Numbered from the stretch's first letter, positions 8,630-17,983 are shown. The stretch is 64,000 bases of DNA from Tropicimonas isoalkanivorans (GCF_900112335.1 NZ_FOLG01000005.1:172003-236002); one strand, 5' to 3'. The notes: generated by a model not told the origin, from the letters alone. Translations and numbers: made by a program.

Positions 8630-8869
8630 TTACGCCGCCAGCCACCGCTCCAGCGCCGCGGCGTCCGGCAGCCCGCCGGTGTGAACCAGCGTGCCGTCCA
8701 CCGCGATGCCAGGGGTAGAGACGACGCCCGCCATCGCGATCTCGGCAAGATCGGTCACCTTGGAGACGGTAACCTCCACTCCCACCCGGTCGGCCGCGTC
8801 CTTCACCATCTGCACCGTCGTCTCGCACCGCTTGCATCCCGGTCCATAGACTTTCACGTCCTTCGCCAT
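8630..8869 (-). CDS. Small thioredoxin-fold protein (TM0996/MTH895 type)
   Basis: This 79-residue redox protein has the motif G-P-G-C12-K-R-C15, and 'GVVSTPGIAVDG' supplies the cis-proline. It belongs to the short glutaredoxin-like family frequently found next to COG0701 permeases. It begins 12 bases after the permease stop and is the last gene of an ArsR-permease-thioredoxin operon. It may reduce or deliver the transported ligand or a metal thiolate; this role is inferred from gene order only. Confidence 0.85.
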   Translation of the reverse strand: MAKDVKVYGPGCKRCETTVQMVKDAADRVGVEVTVSKVTDLAEIAMAGVVSTPGIAVDGTLVHTGGLPDAAALERWLAA

Positions 8870-8881
8870 CTGGATGTCCTT

Positions 8882-9943
8882 TCAGAACAGGATATTGAAC
8901 AGGAACCCCACCGCCAGGATGCCGCTGCCCACGACGCCGATGAACACGCCGATCAGGCGCAACGTCAGGACCTTGCGCAGGATGATCATCTCCGGCAGCG
9001 ACAGCGCGATCACCGACATCATGAAGGCCAGCGTCGTTCCGAGCGCCGCCCCCTTGCCGAGCAGCGCCTCGACGATGGGGATGACGCCCGCGGCATTGGT
9101 GTACATCGGAATGCCCAGCACCACCGCCGCCGGAACGGACCACCAGGCCTCCGCCCCCATGATCCGCACCATCAGGTCTGCCGGCACATAGCCGTGGATC
9201 AGCGCGCCAACGGCGATCCCCAGCAAGATCCAGGCCCAGACCTTGCCGACGATGTCCGTCACCGCCACCCAACCGAGGCGATAGCGGTCCGCCAGCGTGA
9301 GCGCCTCGTCCGGCGGGGCCGCCGCCGTCCCGGCGTGGATCTCCCGCACCCACGCCTGCAGCCACTCTTCAAGCCTGAGCCGCCCGATCACCCAGCCCGC
9401 GACGATCGCGATGGCGAGGCCGAAAAGCAGATAGGTCGCCGCGACCTGCCACCCGACCAGCCCGAACAGCAGCCCCAGCGCCACCTCGTTGACCATGGGC
9501 GCGGCGATCAGGAAGGAGAAGGTGACCCCGAGCGGCACGCCCGCCGAAACGAAGCCGATGAAAAGCGGCACCGCCGAGCAGGAGCAGAAGGGCGTGAGCA
9601 CCCCCAGCCCCGCCGCCATGACGTTGCCCACCCCCTCCCGACGCCCGGACAGCACGGCGCGGGTCTTTTCGGGGCTGAAGAAGCTGCGCACCACCCCCAT
9701 GGCAAAGACGATGCCCGTCAACAGCATCATCACCTTCGGCACGTCGTAGAGGAAGAACGCCAGCGCCTCGCCCGTGTGGCTGTGCCGGTCCAGCGGCAGC
9801 ATCGCGACCAGCCATTCCGAGAGCGGCGCCAACTGCCGGTAGACGAGCCACCAGAGCGCCGCCGCAACGATCAGACCGGCGGTCCAGACCAGTCCGCCAT
9901 GGGGCGGCGCCGTCGCCGGTTCGGGAGTGATATGACTGCTCAT
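8882..9943 (-). CDS. COG0701 permease (ArsP/SO_0444-like metal or organoarsenical exporter)
   Basis: The 353-residue polytopic membrane protein has about eight to ten hydrophobic segments. It also carries the family hallmark cysteine motif 'TPFCSCSAVPLFIGF', repeated in spirit by 'LGIPMYTNAAGVIP'. COG0701 members include ArsP, which exports trivalent organoarsenicals, and the SO_0444 copper/zinc exporter. The start at 9943 forms an ATGA overlap with the stop of the ArsR repressor gene, and GGGAGG precedes it. Longer upstream reading is coding sequence of arsR in another frame. The substrate remains open. Confidence 0.85.
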   Translation of the reverse strand: MSSHITPEPATAPPHGGLVWTAGLIVAAALWWLVYRQLAPLSEWLVAMLPLDRHSHTGEALAFFLYDVPKVMMLLTGIVFAMGVVRSFFSPEKTRAVLSGRREGVGNVMAAGLGVLTPFCSCSAVPLFIGFVSAGVPLGVTFSFLIAAPMVNEVALGLLFGLVGWQVAATYLLFGLAIAIVAGWVIGRLRLEEWLQAWVREIHAGTAAAPPDEALTLADRYRLGWVAVTDIVGKVWAWILLGIAVGALIHGYVPADLMVRIMGAEAWWSVPAAVVLGIPMYTNAAGVIPIVEALLGKGAALGTTLAFMMSVIALSLPEMIILRKVLTLRLIGVFIGVVGSGILAVGFLFNILF

Positions 9944-10242
9944 GCTGCCCTCCCTGCCCGCGCCGCTTCCGCTGCGAGCACCGCCTCCAAGATGGGGCGG
10001 GCCTCCGGGCTCATGTCGGGGTTCATCCGGTAGCGGACCCATTGGGCGTCCCGCCGATCGGTCACGAGGCCCGCGTCGCGCAGCACCGCCATGTGGCGCG
10101 ACATGCGGGACTGGCTGACTCCGAGCAGCGCCATCAGCTCGCAGACGCAATGCTCCCCGCCGTCGCCAAGCACGCCAAGGGCGGCGAGTCGCGTGGGTTC
10201 GGCCAACGCCGTGAGAACCCTCAGCACCATGGGCTGCCTCAT
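9940..10242 (-). CDS. ArsR/SmtB-family metal-responsive repressor
   Basis: The 100-residue winged-helix protein carries the metal-binding box at helix alpha-3 ('EHCVCELMALLG', an ELCVCDL-like sequence with two cysteines) and the recognition helix 'SQSRMSRHMAVLRDAGLV'. It is expected to bind arsenite, antimonite or a thiophilic metal and release the operon promoter. A second ATG at 10230 has a better-spaced GAGG before it and could be the true start. It overlaps the permease gene by four bases. An inverted repeat directly upstream fits autoregulation. Confidence 0.9.
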   Translation of the reverse strand: MRQPMVLRVLTALAEPTRLAALGVLGDGGEHCVCELMALLGVSQSRMSRHMAVLRDAGLVTDRRDAQWVRYRMNPDMSPEARPILEAVLAAEAARAGRAA

Positions 10243-10247
10243 TCGCT

Positions 10248-10265
10248 TATGCGCCTACACGCATA
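10248..10265. promoter_or_regulatory. Candidate ArsR operator
   Basis: The inverted repeat TATGCG-N6-CGCATA lies 5 to 23 bases upstream of the first arsR start. Its position just before the first gene of the operon suits an autorepressor site. Confidence 0.55.
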
Positions 10266-10358
10266 TACCGCAAGCTGCGCCGAAAGAAGTGCTGAATCCC
10301 CAGGGGGGGCAACCGGCGGGTGCATGGCTGTCCCCTCCGCCCGGCAAGGGGGCCGGGA

Positions 10359-10670
10359 TCAGCCGATCGCCTGAACGGACTCGAACACCTCCAGCTCCGG
10401 CGGGCCGAGGTAGATGTCCCTCTGCGCCCCGGCCCCGGCATGGGCCTTGCGGAACGCTTCGGACGTCGTCCAGTCCATGAACGCCTGCTCGCTCTCCCAC
10501 GTGGTGTGCGAGGCATAGAGGCGATAGCCGTCCTTCTCCGGCCCCTTCATCAGGTGAAACGCGACAAACCCCGGCACGCCGGGCAGGTGCGAGTCCCGCC
10601 CTGTCCAGATCTCCTCGAACGTCTCTTCGCACCCCGGCTTCACCCGGAAACGGTTCATGGTCAGGTACAT
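10359..10670 (-). CDS. Heme-degrading monooxygenase, IsdG/HmoA type (ABM fold)
   Basis: The 103-residue protein has the ABM ferredoxin-like fold. It keeps the three residues needed for heme cleavage in IsdG and IsdI: Asn6 ('MNRFRV'), Trp67 ('FMDWTTS') and His77 ('FRKAHAG'), at positions matching the staphylococcal enzymes almost exactly. This makes heme degradation more likely than a quinone or antibiotic monooxygenase role. The frame opens at 10727, but the ATG at 10670 follows CAGGAG and puts Asn6 in place. No heme uptake genes are adjacent. Confidence 0.82.
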   Translation of the reverse strand: MYLTMNRFRVKPGCEETFEEIWTGRDSHLPGVPGFVAFHLMKGPEKDGYRLYASHTTWESEQAFMDWTTSEAFRKAHAGAGAQRDIYLGPPELEVFESVQAIG

Positions 10671-10775
10671 CGAATTCTCCTGCTGGATGGGCGCGCCGGG
10701 GCGGGCTGGCATTGCGCGGCAGTTCACGGCATGAGAGGTACAAGGTCAACCGGATCGGAACAGGACACGCCCCCC

Positions 10776-11456
10776 GTGCAACTCTTCGTCGGCCTCGGAA
10801 ACCCCGGCGCGCAGTACGCCCGCAACCGCCACAACATCGGCTTCATGGCCGTGGACCGCATTGCCGAGGACCACGGCTTCGCCCCGTGGCGCGGCAAGTT
10901 CCAGGGCGCCCTGTCGGAAGGCCGCCTCGGAACCGACAAGGTGCTGCTGCTGAAGCCGGAGGCATTCATGAACCGCTCCGGCCAGTCGGTGGGCGAGGCG
11001 ATGCGCTTCTTCAAGCTGGAGCCGGGCGACGTCACTGTCTTTCATGACGAGCTGGACCTGGCCCCCGGCAAAGTGCGCGTCAAACAGGGCGGCGGGCACG
11101 CGGGCCACAACGGCCTGCGCTCCATCCACGCCGCCATCGGGCCGGACTACCGCCGCGTGCGGCTGGGGATCGGCCACCCGGGCCACAAGGACGCAGTATC
11201 CGGCTACGTCCTCCACGACTTCGCCAAGGCGGACGCGGACTGGCTCGACGACCTCCTGCGGGGAATCGCCGACGGCGCCCCGGCCCTGGCCGACGGCGAC
11301 GGCGGCCGTTTCATGAACGCCATCGCGCTCCGCATGACGCCGCCCCGTGCGTCCCGCCCGGCAGAGGCATCCGCCGCGCCGAAGACCACCCGGGAGCCCC
11401 CGAAAGAGGACGACAAACGCTCCCCAATGCAAAGGCTCATGGACCGCTTCCGCTAG
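10776..11456 (+). CDS. pth: Peptidyl-tRNA hydrolase
   Basis: The 226-residue enzyme recycles peptidyl-tRNA released from stalled ribosomes. Visible hallmarks are 'LFVGLGNPG', the catalytic His in 'NRHNIGF', 'FMNRSGQSV', Asp in 'HDELDL' and Asn in 'GHNGLRS'. The first 190 residues are the Pth domain. The last 35 are a basic, proline-rich tail ending in 'MQRLMDRFR', seen in alphaproteobacterial forms. The start is taken as GTG at 10776, preceded by AGGA. An ATG at 10732 would add 15 residues before the conserved core and is less likely. In most relatives pth follows rplY; here an efflux operon and a heme oxygenase lie between the two. Confidence 0.93.
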   Translation: MQLFVGLGNPGAQYARNRHNIGFMAVDRIAEDHGFAPWRGKFQGALSEGRLGTDKVLLLKPEAFMNRSGQSVGEAMRFFKLEPGDVTVFHDELDLAPGKVRVKQGGGHAGHNGLRSIHAAIGPDYRRVRLGIGHPGHKDAVSGYVLHDFAKADADWLDDLLRGIADGAPALADGDGGRFMNAIALRMTPPRASRPAEASAAPKTTREPPKEDDKRSPMQRLMDRFR

Positions 11457-11542
11457 TCCCTAGCGCGCACCCCGCCCCGGGCGCCCTCGACAGTCTGCCC
11501 TGTGGGGCTATGCTGGGGGAGCTTGCAGACTGGGAGGGCGCG

Positions 11543-11926
11543 ATGAAAATGGATGCATCCGTAAACGTGTTGGGAGGGAAACTCGCTCCCTGCTCCGGCA
11601 ATCCCGTCACCGGCTACTTCCGCGACGGCGCCTGCAACACCTGCATTCAGGATCGCGGCAGCCACACAGTCTGCGCGGTCATGACGGACGAGTTCCTCGC
11701 CTACTCCAAGTACGTGGGCAACGACCTCTCGACGCCCCGGCCGGAGTTCCAGTTCCCCGGCCTCAAGGCCGGAGACCAGTGGTGCCTCTGCGCCGGCCGC
11801 TTCCTCCAGGCGCATGACGAGGGCTGCGCGCCGCAGGTGAAACTCGCGGCAACCCACCAGCGCGCCCTGGATATCGTCCCGCTGGAAGTACTCTACGAAC
11901 ACGCCCTGCCGGAATCTACGGGCTGA
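11543..11926 (+). CDS. DUF2237 family protein
   Basis: The 127-residue protein matches the DUF2237 pattern: 'NVLGGKLAPCSGNPVTGYFRDG' near the N-terminus, 'CNTC', then 'GSHTVCAVMTDEFL' and 'FPGLKAGDQWCLCAGR'. It is rich in cysteine (seven residues), yet no metal site is proven. Homologues are widespread in bacteria and plants and their function is unknown. GGGAGGGCGCG precedes the ATG. It stands alone between pth and the MscS channel gene. Confidence 0.85.
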   Translation: MKMDASVNVLGGKLAPCSGNPVTGYFRDGACNTCIQDRGSHTVCAVMTDEFLAYSKYVGNDLSTPRPEFQFPGLKAGDQWCLCAGRFLQAHDEGCAPQVKLAATHQRALDIVPLEVLYEHALPESTG

Positions 11927-12018
11927 CGCCTCCGCTGGTCGTACCGGGCTAAAACGCTATTTGATGGGGCGTCGGCCATGGGAACGCGCCGGCGCGAGCG
12001 CCGCGTGGGAGGATTGCC

Positions 12019-12903
12019 ATGGACCAGATCGTGTCTGACCTGAACCCGATCGAGATCGTCCTGGCCCAGGTGCACGGGCTGGCGAAGTCCGCCATCGCCC
12101 TGTTGCCCAGCCTCGCCGCCGCAGTGTTCGTCCTTCTGCTGACGGCCCTCGTCGCCGGCGTCCTTTCCCGCATCGTCCGCGCCCTGCTGCGCCGGTCCGG
12201 CCGGCGCCCGTCGCTGGTGACGGCGGCGGCAACGCTGGCGCGACTGGGTATCTGGGTCGTCGGGCTCCTCACCGCCGCGACCATCCTCTTTCCAAATCTC
12301 ACGCCGACCAAAATGCTGGCCGGCCTTGGCATCGGCTCCATCGCCGTCGGCCTCGCTTTTCAGGACATCTTCGAGAACTTTCTCGCCGGCTTCCTGATCC
12401 TTCTGCGCAAGCCGATGCGGATCGGCGACGACATCGAATGCGGCGAAGTCTCCGGCCGGGTGGAGGAAATCACCATCCGCGACAGCTTCATCCGCCAGCG
12501 GTCGGGCGAACTGCTGCTGGTGCCGAACTCGTTCCTCTACAAGAATCCCGTCAAGGTGGTGACCGACCAATCCACGCGGCGCGTCACGCTCGTGGTTGGC
12601 GTGGCCTACAGCGAGGACGTGGACGCCTCCCGCGAGGTGATCCGCGCTGCGGTCGAAGGCATCTCTACCCGCGTGACGGACAAGGAGGTGCAGGTCTTCG
12701 CCCGCGAGTTCAACAGCTCCTCGGTCGATTTCCTGGTCCGGTGGTGGTGCGACAGCGCCCCGCCGATGGAGCACCGCTCCCGCGACGAGGCCGTGGCCGC
12801 CATCAAGCGCGCGCTCGACGAGAACGACATCGAGATCCCGTTCCCCTACCGCACGCTCACCTTCAACGAGCCCATCCCGGTCGCCCTGCCGGACGCGGGC
12901 TGA
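12019..12903 (+). CDS. mscS: Small-conductance mechanosensitive channel, MscS family
   Basis: The 294-residue protein has three N-terminal transmembrane segments (about residues 23-48, 68-90 and 98-130). The third is the Gly/Ala-rich pore helix ('MLAGLGIGSIAVGLAFQD'), followed by the conserved beta domain ('PMRIGDDIECGEVSGRVEEI', 'VPNSFLYKNPV'). The C-terminal cage domain is present. It opens under membrane tension in the inner membrane to release solutes after osmotic downshock. The stop codon is 10 bases from the convergent trpB. Confidence 0.93.
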   Translation: MDQIVSDLNPIEIVLAQVHGLAKSAIALLPSLAAAVFVLLLTALVAGVLSRIVRALLRRSGRRPSLVTAAATLARLGIWVVGLLTAATILFPNLTPTKMLAGLGIGSIAVGLAFQDIFENFLAGFLILLRKPMRIGDDIECGEVSGRVEEITIRDSFIRQRSGELLLVPNSFLYKNPVKVVTDQSTRRVTLVVGVAYSEDVDASREVIRAAVEGISTRVTDKEVQVFAREFNSSSVDFLVRWWCDSAPPMEHRSRDEAVAAIKRALDENDIEIPFPYRTLTFNEPIPVALPDAG

Positions 12904-12913
12904 CGCTCCGTCG

Positions 12914-14146
12914 TCAGCCGGCCTTACCCATGTCGAAGCCCAGCGCCCGGGCGACGGTGAAGATGTCCTTGTCGCCCCGTCCGCACATGTTCATGCAGAT
13001 AAGATGGTCTGCTGGAAGCTCCGGCGCGATCTTGATCACATGGGCCAGCGCATGGGCGGGCTCGAGCGCCGGAATGATGCCCTCCAACTCGCAGCAGAGC
13101 TGGAACGCCTCCAGCGCCTCCTTGTCGGTGATGGAGACATATTCCGCCCGCCCCGTGTCGTGCAGCCACGAATGCTCCGGCCCGATCCCCGGGTAGTCCA
13201 GACCCGCGGAGATGGAATGCCCCTCCAGGATCTGCCCGTCCTCGTCTTGCAGCAGGTAGGTCCGGTTGCCGTGCAGCACCCCCGGCCGCCCGCCAGTGAG
13301 CGACGCGCAATGCTCCATCTTCTCGTCCACGCCCTTGCCGCCGGCCTCCACGCCGATGATCCGCACCGTCGTGTCGTCCAGGAACGTGTGGAACAGCCCC
13401 ATCGCGTTCGACCCGCCACCGATGCAGGCGATGATCGTGTCGGGCAGGCGCCCCTCCCGCTCCTGCATCTGCGCCTTGGCCTCCTTGCCGATGATCGACT
13501 GGAAGTCGCGCACCATCGCCGGGTACGGGTGCGGCCCCGCCACCGTGCCGATGCAGTAGAACGTGTCGCGCACGTTCGTCACCCAGTCGCGCAGCGCGTC
13601 GTTCATCGCGTCCTTCAGCGTGCCGCGCCCCGACGTCACCGGCACCACTTCCGCCCCAAGCAGCTTCATGCGGAAGACGTTCGGCGCTTGCCGCTCCACG
13701 TCCGTCGCGCCCATGTAGACCACGCACTTCAGCCCGAACTTGGCGCAAACCGTGGCCGTCGCCACCCCGTGCTGCCCCGCGCCCGTCTCCGCGATGATCC
13801 GCGTCTTGCCCATGCGGCGGGCGAGGATGATCTGCCCCAGCACGTTGTTGATCTTGTGCGCGCCGGTGTGGTTCAACTCGTCGCGCTTGAAATAGATCTT
13901 CGCCCCGCCGAGCTGCTCCGTCAGCCGGCTCGCGAAATAGAGCGGCGAGGGCCGGCCGACGTAATGCGTCCACAGGTCGTCCATCTCGGCCCAGAACGTC
14001 GCGTCGGTCTTCGCGTTCTCGTACTCCGCCTCCAGGTCGAGGATCAGCGGCATCAGCGTCTCCGACACGAACCGTCCGCCATAGATGCCGAACCGCCCCC
14101 GCTCGTCAGGGACGTTCACAAAGGAATTGAGCTGATCGTTCGCCAT
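12914..14146 (-). CDS. trpB: Tryptophan synthase beta subunit
   Basis: The 410-residue enzyme condenses indole with serine. It has the PLP lysine Lys98 in 'HTGAHKINN', '[13 protein letters not shown]', the phosphate-binding 'GGGSNAMG' and '[11 protein letters not shown]', all diagnostic of TrpB1. The length is standard. trpA is not next to it in the window. trpF lies on the same strand 2.3 kb upstream, separated by an acetyltransferase and an oppositely oriented esterase. In many relatives trpF and trpB are adjacent, so an insertion between them is likely. Confidence 0.97.
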   Translation of the reverse strand: MANDQLNSFVNVPDERGRFGIYGGRFVSETLMPLILDLEAEYENAKTDATFWAEMDDLWTHYVGRPSPLYFASRLTEQLGGAKIYFKRDELNHTGAHKINNVLGQIILARRMGKTRIIAETGAGQHGVATATVCAKFGLKCVVYMGATDVERQAPNVFRMKLLGAEVVPVTSGRGTLKDAMNDALRDWVTNVRDTFYCIGTVAGPHPYPAMVRDFQSIIGKEAKAQMQEREGRLPDTIIACIGGGSNAMGLFHTFLDDTTVRIIGVEAGGKGVDEKMEHCASLTGGRPGVLHGNRTYLLQDEDGQILEGHSISAGLDYPGIGPEHSWLHDTGRAEYVSITDKEALEAFQLCCELEGIIPALEPAHALAHVIKIAPELPADHLICMNMCGRGDKDIFTVARALGFDMGKAG

Positions 14147-14287
14147 TGGGTCCGCCTTTCGTTTGGGCCGTCCGTTGATCTAAGGCGATTGGACGCGGGC
14201 GTAAAGCGGCGCGGCGCCCGAATCCGTTTGCCAGCGCCGCCGATCACGCGGACACTGGGGTCGGGGATCGCAGGATGGGAGGGAGCA

Positions 14288-15940
14288 ATGGGGAACCGTG
14301 TGGGAACCGTCGTGCTGGCGGGGGCTGTTTTGCTGTGCGCCACGCAATCCGCCTTGGCCGCAGGCGAATGCGCCGCGCTGGCGAAGGCCGCGCCAGAGGG
14401 CGTGACGATCACCGAGGCGGTGCAGACCCCGGCGAGCGACGAAGTCCCGGTCGACCACTGCCTCGTGCGCGGACGCATGGCGGAGCGCACCGGCAGCGAC
14501 GGCACCCCCTACGCCATCTCCTTCGAGCTTCGCCTGCCGGACACCTGGCAGCACCGCTTTCTGCACCAGTTCAACGGCGGCAACGACGGCAAGGTCGTTC
14601 CCGCGCTGGGGGAAGGAACCGGCATCGCAACCGGCAACTCGGCGTTGGCGCGCGGCTTCGCGGTCGTCTCCTCGGATGCCGGTCATGATGGCACCGCCCA
14701 TCCCGAAGCCGGCCTGACCGCGGGCAATCTCTTCGGCTTCGATTTCGAAGCGCGGCGCGACTATGGCTACGCGGCGGTGGTGAAGCTCCACCCCGTCGCC
14801 CTTGCCCTTGTGGAACGCCATTACGGCCGCCCGCCGGACTACGTCTACGGTTATGGCCGTTCGAACGGCGGGCGACACGCGATGGTGGCGGCCGAACGGA
14901 TGCCGGCGGCCTTCGACGGCCTTCTGGCGGGCTACCCCGGTTTCAACCTGCCGAAAGCTGCGATCCAGCACGCCTGGGACGTACAGACGCTTCGATCCGT
15001 CGGCGACACGCTGGCGGAAGCGTTCAGTCGCGACGAGATGACCCTCGTCTCGCAAGCGATCTCCGAGGCCTGCGACGGGTTGGACGGGCTAGAGGACGGC
15101 GCGGTCTTCGCCACCTACGCCTGCCAGGACGCCTTCGACCCCGCGTCCCTCGCCTGCGCCGACGGGCAGGACGGCGCGTGCCTCCCGGCGGACAAGGTGG
15201 CGGCGCTGGAACGCCTCCACGCCGGCCCCTCCGACAGCACGGGCACCCCGCTCTACAACAGCTGGTACTGGGACCCGGGCCTCAACAGCGGCAACTGGCG
15301 CTTCTGGAAACTGGAGAGCACCGTGCCGCCCTGGGGCATGAAACCCATCATCGCCGTCATGGGCGCAGGCTCGCTCGCGGAGATCTTCACGACCCCGCCG
15401 ACGGAGGTCGAAGGCACCCCCGAAGCGCTCGAAGCCTATCTCATGGGGTTCGACTTCGACACCGACGCCCCGAAGATCCATGCCATGACAGACGCGTTTC
15501 CCGAAAGCGCGATGGAACTGATGACCCCGCCCGCCGTGGACGCCCCCACGCTCTCCGCCTTTAAGGACGCCGGCGGCAAGCTGATCCTCTTCCACGGCAC
15601 GTCGGACCCGGTCTTCTCCTTCAAGGACACCGCCGATTGGTACGACCGGCTGAGCGCAAACAATCCGGAGGCGGAGGCCTTCACCCGCTTCTACGCCATC
15701 CCCGGAATGCCCCACGGCCAGGGCGGCAACGCCCCCGACGAGGTCGACCTGCTCGGCGCGCTCGTCGACTGGGTGGAAGGCGGGGCGCAACCCGGCGCCG
15801 TCCCCGCACAGTTCCGCACCGATTCCAAGGAGGTCCGGGAGGCGAATGCCGGCGCGCACCGCCCGCTCTGCCCCTATCCCGCCTATGCCGTTTTCACCGG
15901 AGAAGACCCGCGAAGCGCCGACAGCTTCGAGTGCCGCTAG
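14288..15940 (+). CDS. Secreted tannase/feruloyl esterase-family hydrolase
   Basis: The 550-residue protein has a Sec signal peptide (residues 1-25, ending SALAA). It also has an alpha/beta-hydrolase fold of the tannase family: nucleophile Ser192 in G-R-S-N-G-G, an acidic residue in 'HGTSDPVF' and the catalytic His in 'MPHGQGG'. The cysteine pairs next to the triad, typical of this family, are partly present. It likely hydrolyses ester bonds of plant or algal phenolics outside the cytoplasm. The reading frame continues far upstream, but ATG at 14288 follows GGGAGGGAGCA and starts the signal peptide. It faces rightward inside a leftward housekeeping block, suggesting later insertion. Confidence 0.85.
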   Translation: MGNRVGTVVLAGAVLLCATQSALAAGECAALAKAAPEGVTITEAVQTPASDEVPVDHCLVRGRMAERTGSDGTPYAISFELRLPDTWQHRFLHQFNGGNDGKVVPALGEGTGIATGNSALARGFAVVSSDAGHDGTAHPEAGLTAGNLFGFDFEARRDYGYAAVVKLHPVALALVERHYGRPPDYVYGYGRSNGGRHAMVAAERMPAAFDGLLAGYPGFNLPKAAIQHAWDVQTLRSVGDTLAEAFSRDEMTLVSQAISEACDGLDGLEDGAVFATYACQDAFDPASLACADGQDGACLPADKVAALERLHAGPSDSTGTPLYNSWYWDPGLNSGNWRFWKLESTVPPWGMKPIIAVMGAGSLAEIFTTPPTEVEGTPEALEAYLMGFDFDTDAPKIHAMTDAFPESAMELMTPPAVDAPTLSAFKDAGGKLILFHGTSDPVFSFKDTADWYDRLSANNPEAEAFTRFYAIPGMPHGQGGNAPDEVDLLGALVDWVEGGAQPGAVPAQFRTDSKEVREANAGAHRPLCPYPAYAVFTGEDPRSADSFECR

Positions 15941-15961
15941 CGCGCGCAGCAGCCGCGTCGA

Positions 15962-16411
15962 TCACTCCAGCGGTCGCTTAAACCCGATATGGGAGGGCGT
16001 GAACCCCAACCGCTCGTAAAAGGCATGGGCGCGGTCCCGCGTCTTGTTGGAGGTGAACTGGAGCAACTTGCATCCAGCGGCGCGCGCCCGCGCTTCGGCA
16101 TCGGCCATCAGCGCCGCGCCCAGCCCCTCGCCGCGCCGGTCCGACGCCACGCGCACGCCCTCGATCTGCGCCCGGCGTGCTGCGGTCAGGGAAAGCCCGG
16201 AGATCACCGTCAACTGATAGGTCGCCAGAACCCGGCCATCGTCCTCGCCAACGATGAGCCGATTGGACGCCTCCGCCTGCATCGCGTCAAAGGCGGCGAG
16301 ATACGGGCCGAGGTCGGCGCTCTCCCGCCCCTGCCCCAATACATCGTCGGCCAGCATGGAGACGACGGCCGGAACGTCCTCCCGACGCGCTTCGCGCCAG
16401 CGCAGGCTCAC
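15962..16411 (-). CDS. GNAT-family N-acetyltransferase
   Basis: The 149-residue protein has the GNAT acetyl-CoA loop '[20 protein letters not shown]' (R-x-x-G-x-G/A) and the C-terminal 'HAFYERLGF'. The acceptor substrate is unknown. Its start overlaps the trpF stop by four bases, so translation is coupled to trpF. It is convergent with the tannase-like gene, with only 21 bases between the stops. Confidence 0.88.
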   Translation of the reverse strand: MSLRWREARREDVPAVVSMLADDVLGQGRESADLGPYLAAFDAMQAEASNRLIVGEDDGRVLATYQLTVISGLSLTAARRAQIEGVRVASDRRGEGLGAALMADAEARARAAGCKLLQFTSNKTRDRAHAFYERLGFTPSHIGFKRPLE

Positions 16412-17052
16412 GCGAACGCGGCGGCGGCAAAGGCCGCGATCGTCTCGGCGTCCTTTTCACCGGGCGCGGATTCCACACCCGACGACACGTCCACCTGCCG
16501 CGCGCCGGTCAGATGGATCGCCTCGGCCACGTTCTCCGGCGTCAGCCCGCCCGCGAGCATCCACGGCACTGGCCACCGCCGCCCCGCGATCAGCCGCCAG
16601 TCGAAGGCCAGCCCATTGCCGCCCGGCAGCGCGGCGCCCTCGGCCGGCTTCGCGTCCACGAGCAACTGGTCCGCCACCCGACCATACTCCGCCAGCGCCG
16701 GCAGGTCCGCTTCCGTCGCGACGCCCACCGCCTTCATCACCGGCAGGCCGAACCGCGCCTTCACCTCCGCCACCCGCTCCGGGCTCTCACTCCCGTGGAG
16801 TTGCAGCATGTCGATTGGGACCGTTTCCAGAATTCGCTCCAGCAGCGCGTCCTCGGCATTCACCGTCAGCGCCACCTTGGCCAGGCCCGGCGGCACCTCC
16901 AGCGCCAGCGCGCGGGCCGCCTCCGGTTCCAGATGGCGCGGCGATTTCGGAAAGAAGACGAAGCCGGCATAGGCCGCGCCCGCATCGGCCACGGCCTGCA
17001 CGTCCTGCGGCCGGGTCAGGCCGCAGATCTTCACACGAATGGTGTCAGGCAT
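16408..17052 (-). CDS. trpF: Phosphoribosylanthranilate isomerase
   Basis: The 214-residue TIM-barrel enzyme catalyses the third step of tryptophan synthesis. Motifs include '[11 protein letters not shown]' with the catalytic Cys, '[10 protein letters not shown]', 'LLVDAKP', '[10 protein letters not shown]' and 'VDVSSGVE'. It follows lapA by six bases and overlaps the acetyltransferase downstream, so all belong to one leftward transcription unit starting at or above ihfB. Confidence 0.95.
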   Translation of the reverse strand: MPDTIRVKICGLTRPQDVQAVADAGAAYAGFVFFPKSPRHLEPEAARALALEVPPGLAKVALTVNAEDALLERILETVPIDMLQLHGSESPERVAEVKARFGLPVMKAVGVATEADLPALAEYGRVADQLLVDAKPAEGAALPGGNGLAFDWRLIAGRRWPVPWMLAGGLTPENVAEAIHLTGARQVDVSSGVESAPGEKDAETIAAFAAAAFA

Positions 17053-17058
17053 TGTCCG

Positions 17059-17427
17059 TCAGCTCGCCTTTCGCGCGGCGGACTGGTCGAGGATGGCCAG
17101 CACTTCGTCGGACGTGTCGTTCGGCCCGCCTCTCAGGCGCGTCACTTCGCGGTTCAGCGCCCGCACCTGCTTCTGCCGCTTCGCGACCTCTGAGCGGTGT
17201 TTGCTCTCGCGCATCCACTCCAGGAAGAAGCCCACCAGCAACCCGACCGCCACGCCGCCGAGCGCCACCAGGAACAACGGCAACTCCACGGACGCATTCC
17301 AGGCCGCAACCTCGGCCAGCCCGGTCGGCAGTGCGGTGAGAACCACCATCTCCCTGTTCGCCATCGACACGATGACCAGCACGGCCACGATCACGGCCAG
17401 GATCAGGTAGCGAATGATACGCAGCAT
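17059..17427 (-). CDS. lapA: LapA-domain membrane protein
   Basis: The 122-residue protein has two transmembrane helices (about residues 4-24 and 47-69). A charged coiled-coil-like tail follows from about 70 ('ESKHRSEVAKRQKQVRALNR'), the layout of LapA (DUF1049). In enterobacteria LapA works with LapB in lipopolysaccharide assembly control; here no lapB is adjacent. It starts 11 bases after ihfB, as in many Rhodobacterales. Confidence 0.85.
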   Translation of the reverse strand: MLRIIRYLILAVIVAVLVIVSMANREMVVLTALPTGLAEVAAWNASVELPLFLVALGGVAVGLLVGFFLEWMRESKHRSEVAKRQKQVRALNREVTRLRGGPNDTSDEVLAILDQSAARKAS

Positions 17428-17438
17428 GATCGAATTCC

Positions 17439-17726
17439 TTAGCTTTCCAGTCCATTCAGCCGGTCGCGCAGCAGCTTCCCGGTCTTGAAGAACGGAACAT
17501 GTTTCTCTTCCACGTCCACCGCTTCGCCGGTGCGCGGATTGCGCCCCGTCCTCGCATCTCTCTTCTTCACCGAAAAGGCGCCGAAACCGCGCAGTTCCAC
17601 CCTGTCGCCCCGCGCCATGGCGCCGATGATCTCCTCGAAGACCGTATTCACGATCCGCTCGACGTCACGCTGGTACAGATGCGGATTTTCCTCGGCGAGA
17701 ATTTGAATGAGTTCCGATCGGATCAT
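17439..17726 (-). CDS. ihfB: Integration host factor beta subunit
   Basis: The 95-residue HU/IHF-fold DNA-bending protein has the beta-ribbon signature '[10 protein letters not shown]' and the N-terminal '[17 protein letters not shown]', which is specific to the IHF beta chain. It dimerises with IhfA to bend DNA by about 160 degrees. Its position downstream of rpsA and upstream of lapA is conserved in alphaproteobacteria. The upstream gap includes the rpsA terminator and room for its own promoter. Confidence 0.95.
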   Translation of the reverse strand: MIRSELIQILAEENPHLYQRDVERIVNTVFEEIIGAMARGDRVELRGFGAFSVKKRDARTGRNPRTGEAVDVEEKHVPFFKTGKLLRDRLNGLES

Positions 17727-17983
17727 GTGCTTCCCCTCCAGCGCCCGTGCCCGGGCTACATCACTCTTCTCGCTTCACGAACTATACGTCATTTTTTGTT
17801 GCGCGGAACGGAAAAGGCAGCCTGGACCGGCCGAAATTTCGGACTAAAGGCCGGAAATCCTGTGGAAAATCGTGCGGCCCAGGTCAGCGTGGGCGGCAGC
17901 CCGCCGACCGGAGCGGCGGAGGTGCCCCGCGCCGGGGCGCGATTCGGCCCGCGACAGCGGCCCTCGCGGCAGGTGGTGCCGCA
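17727..17983. other. Upstream region of ihfB
   Basis: About 260 bases between ihfB and the rpsA terminator contain no gene. An AT-richer patch near 17764-17805 (with TTCACGAACTATACG and a T-run) is the only obvious promoter-like area, but I cannot define a specific site. Confidence 0.4.

Noticed and set aside
13004..14287. Long upstream extension of the tannase-like frame
   Set aside because: It is antisense to trpB. The signal peptide and ribosome-binding site place the start at 14288.
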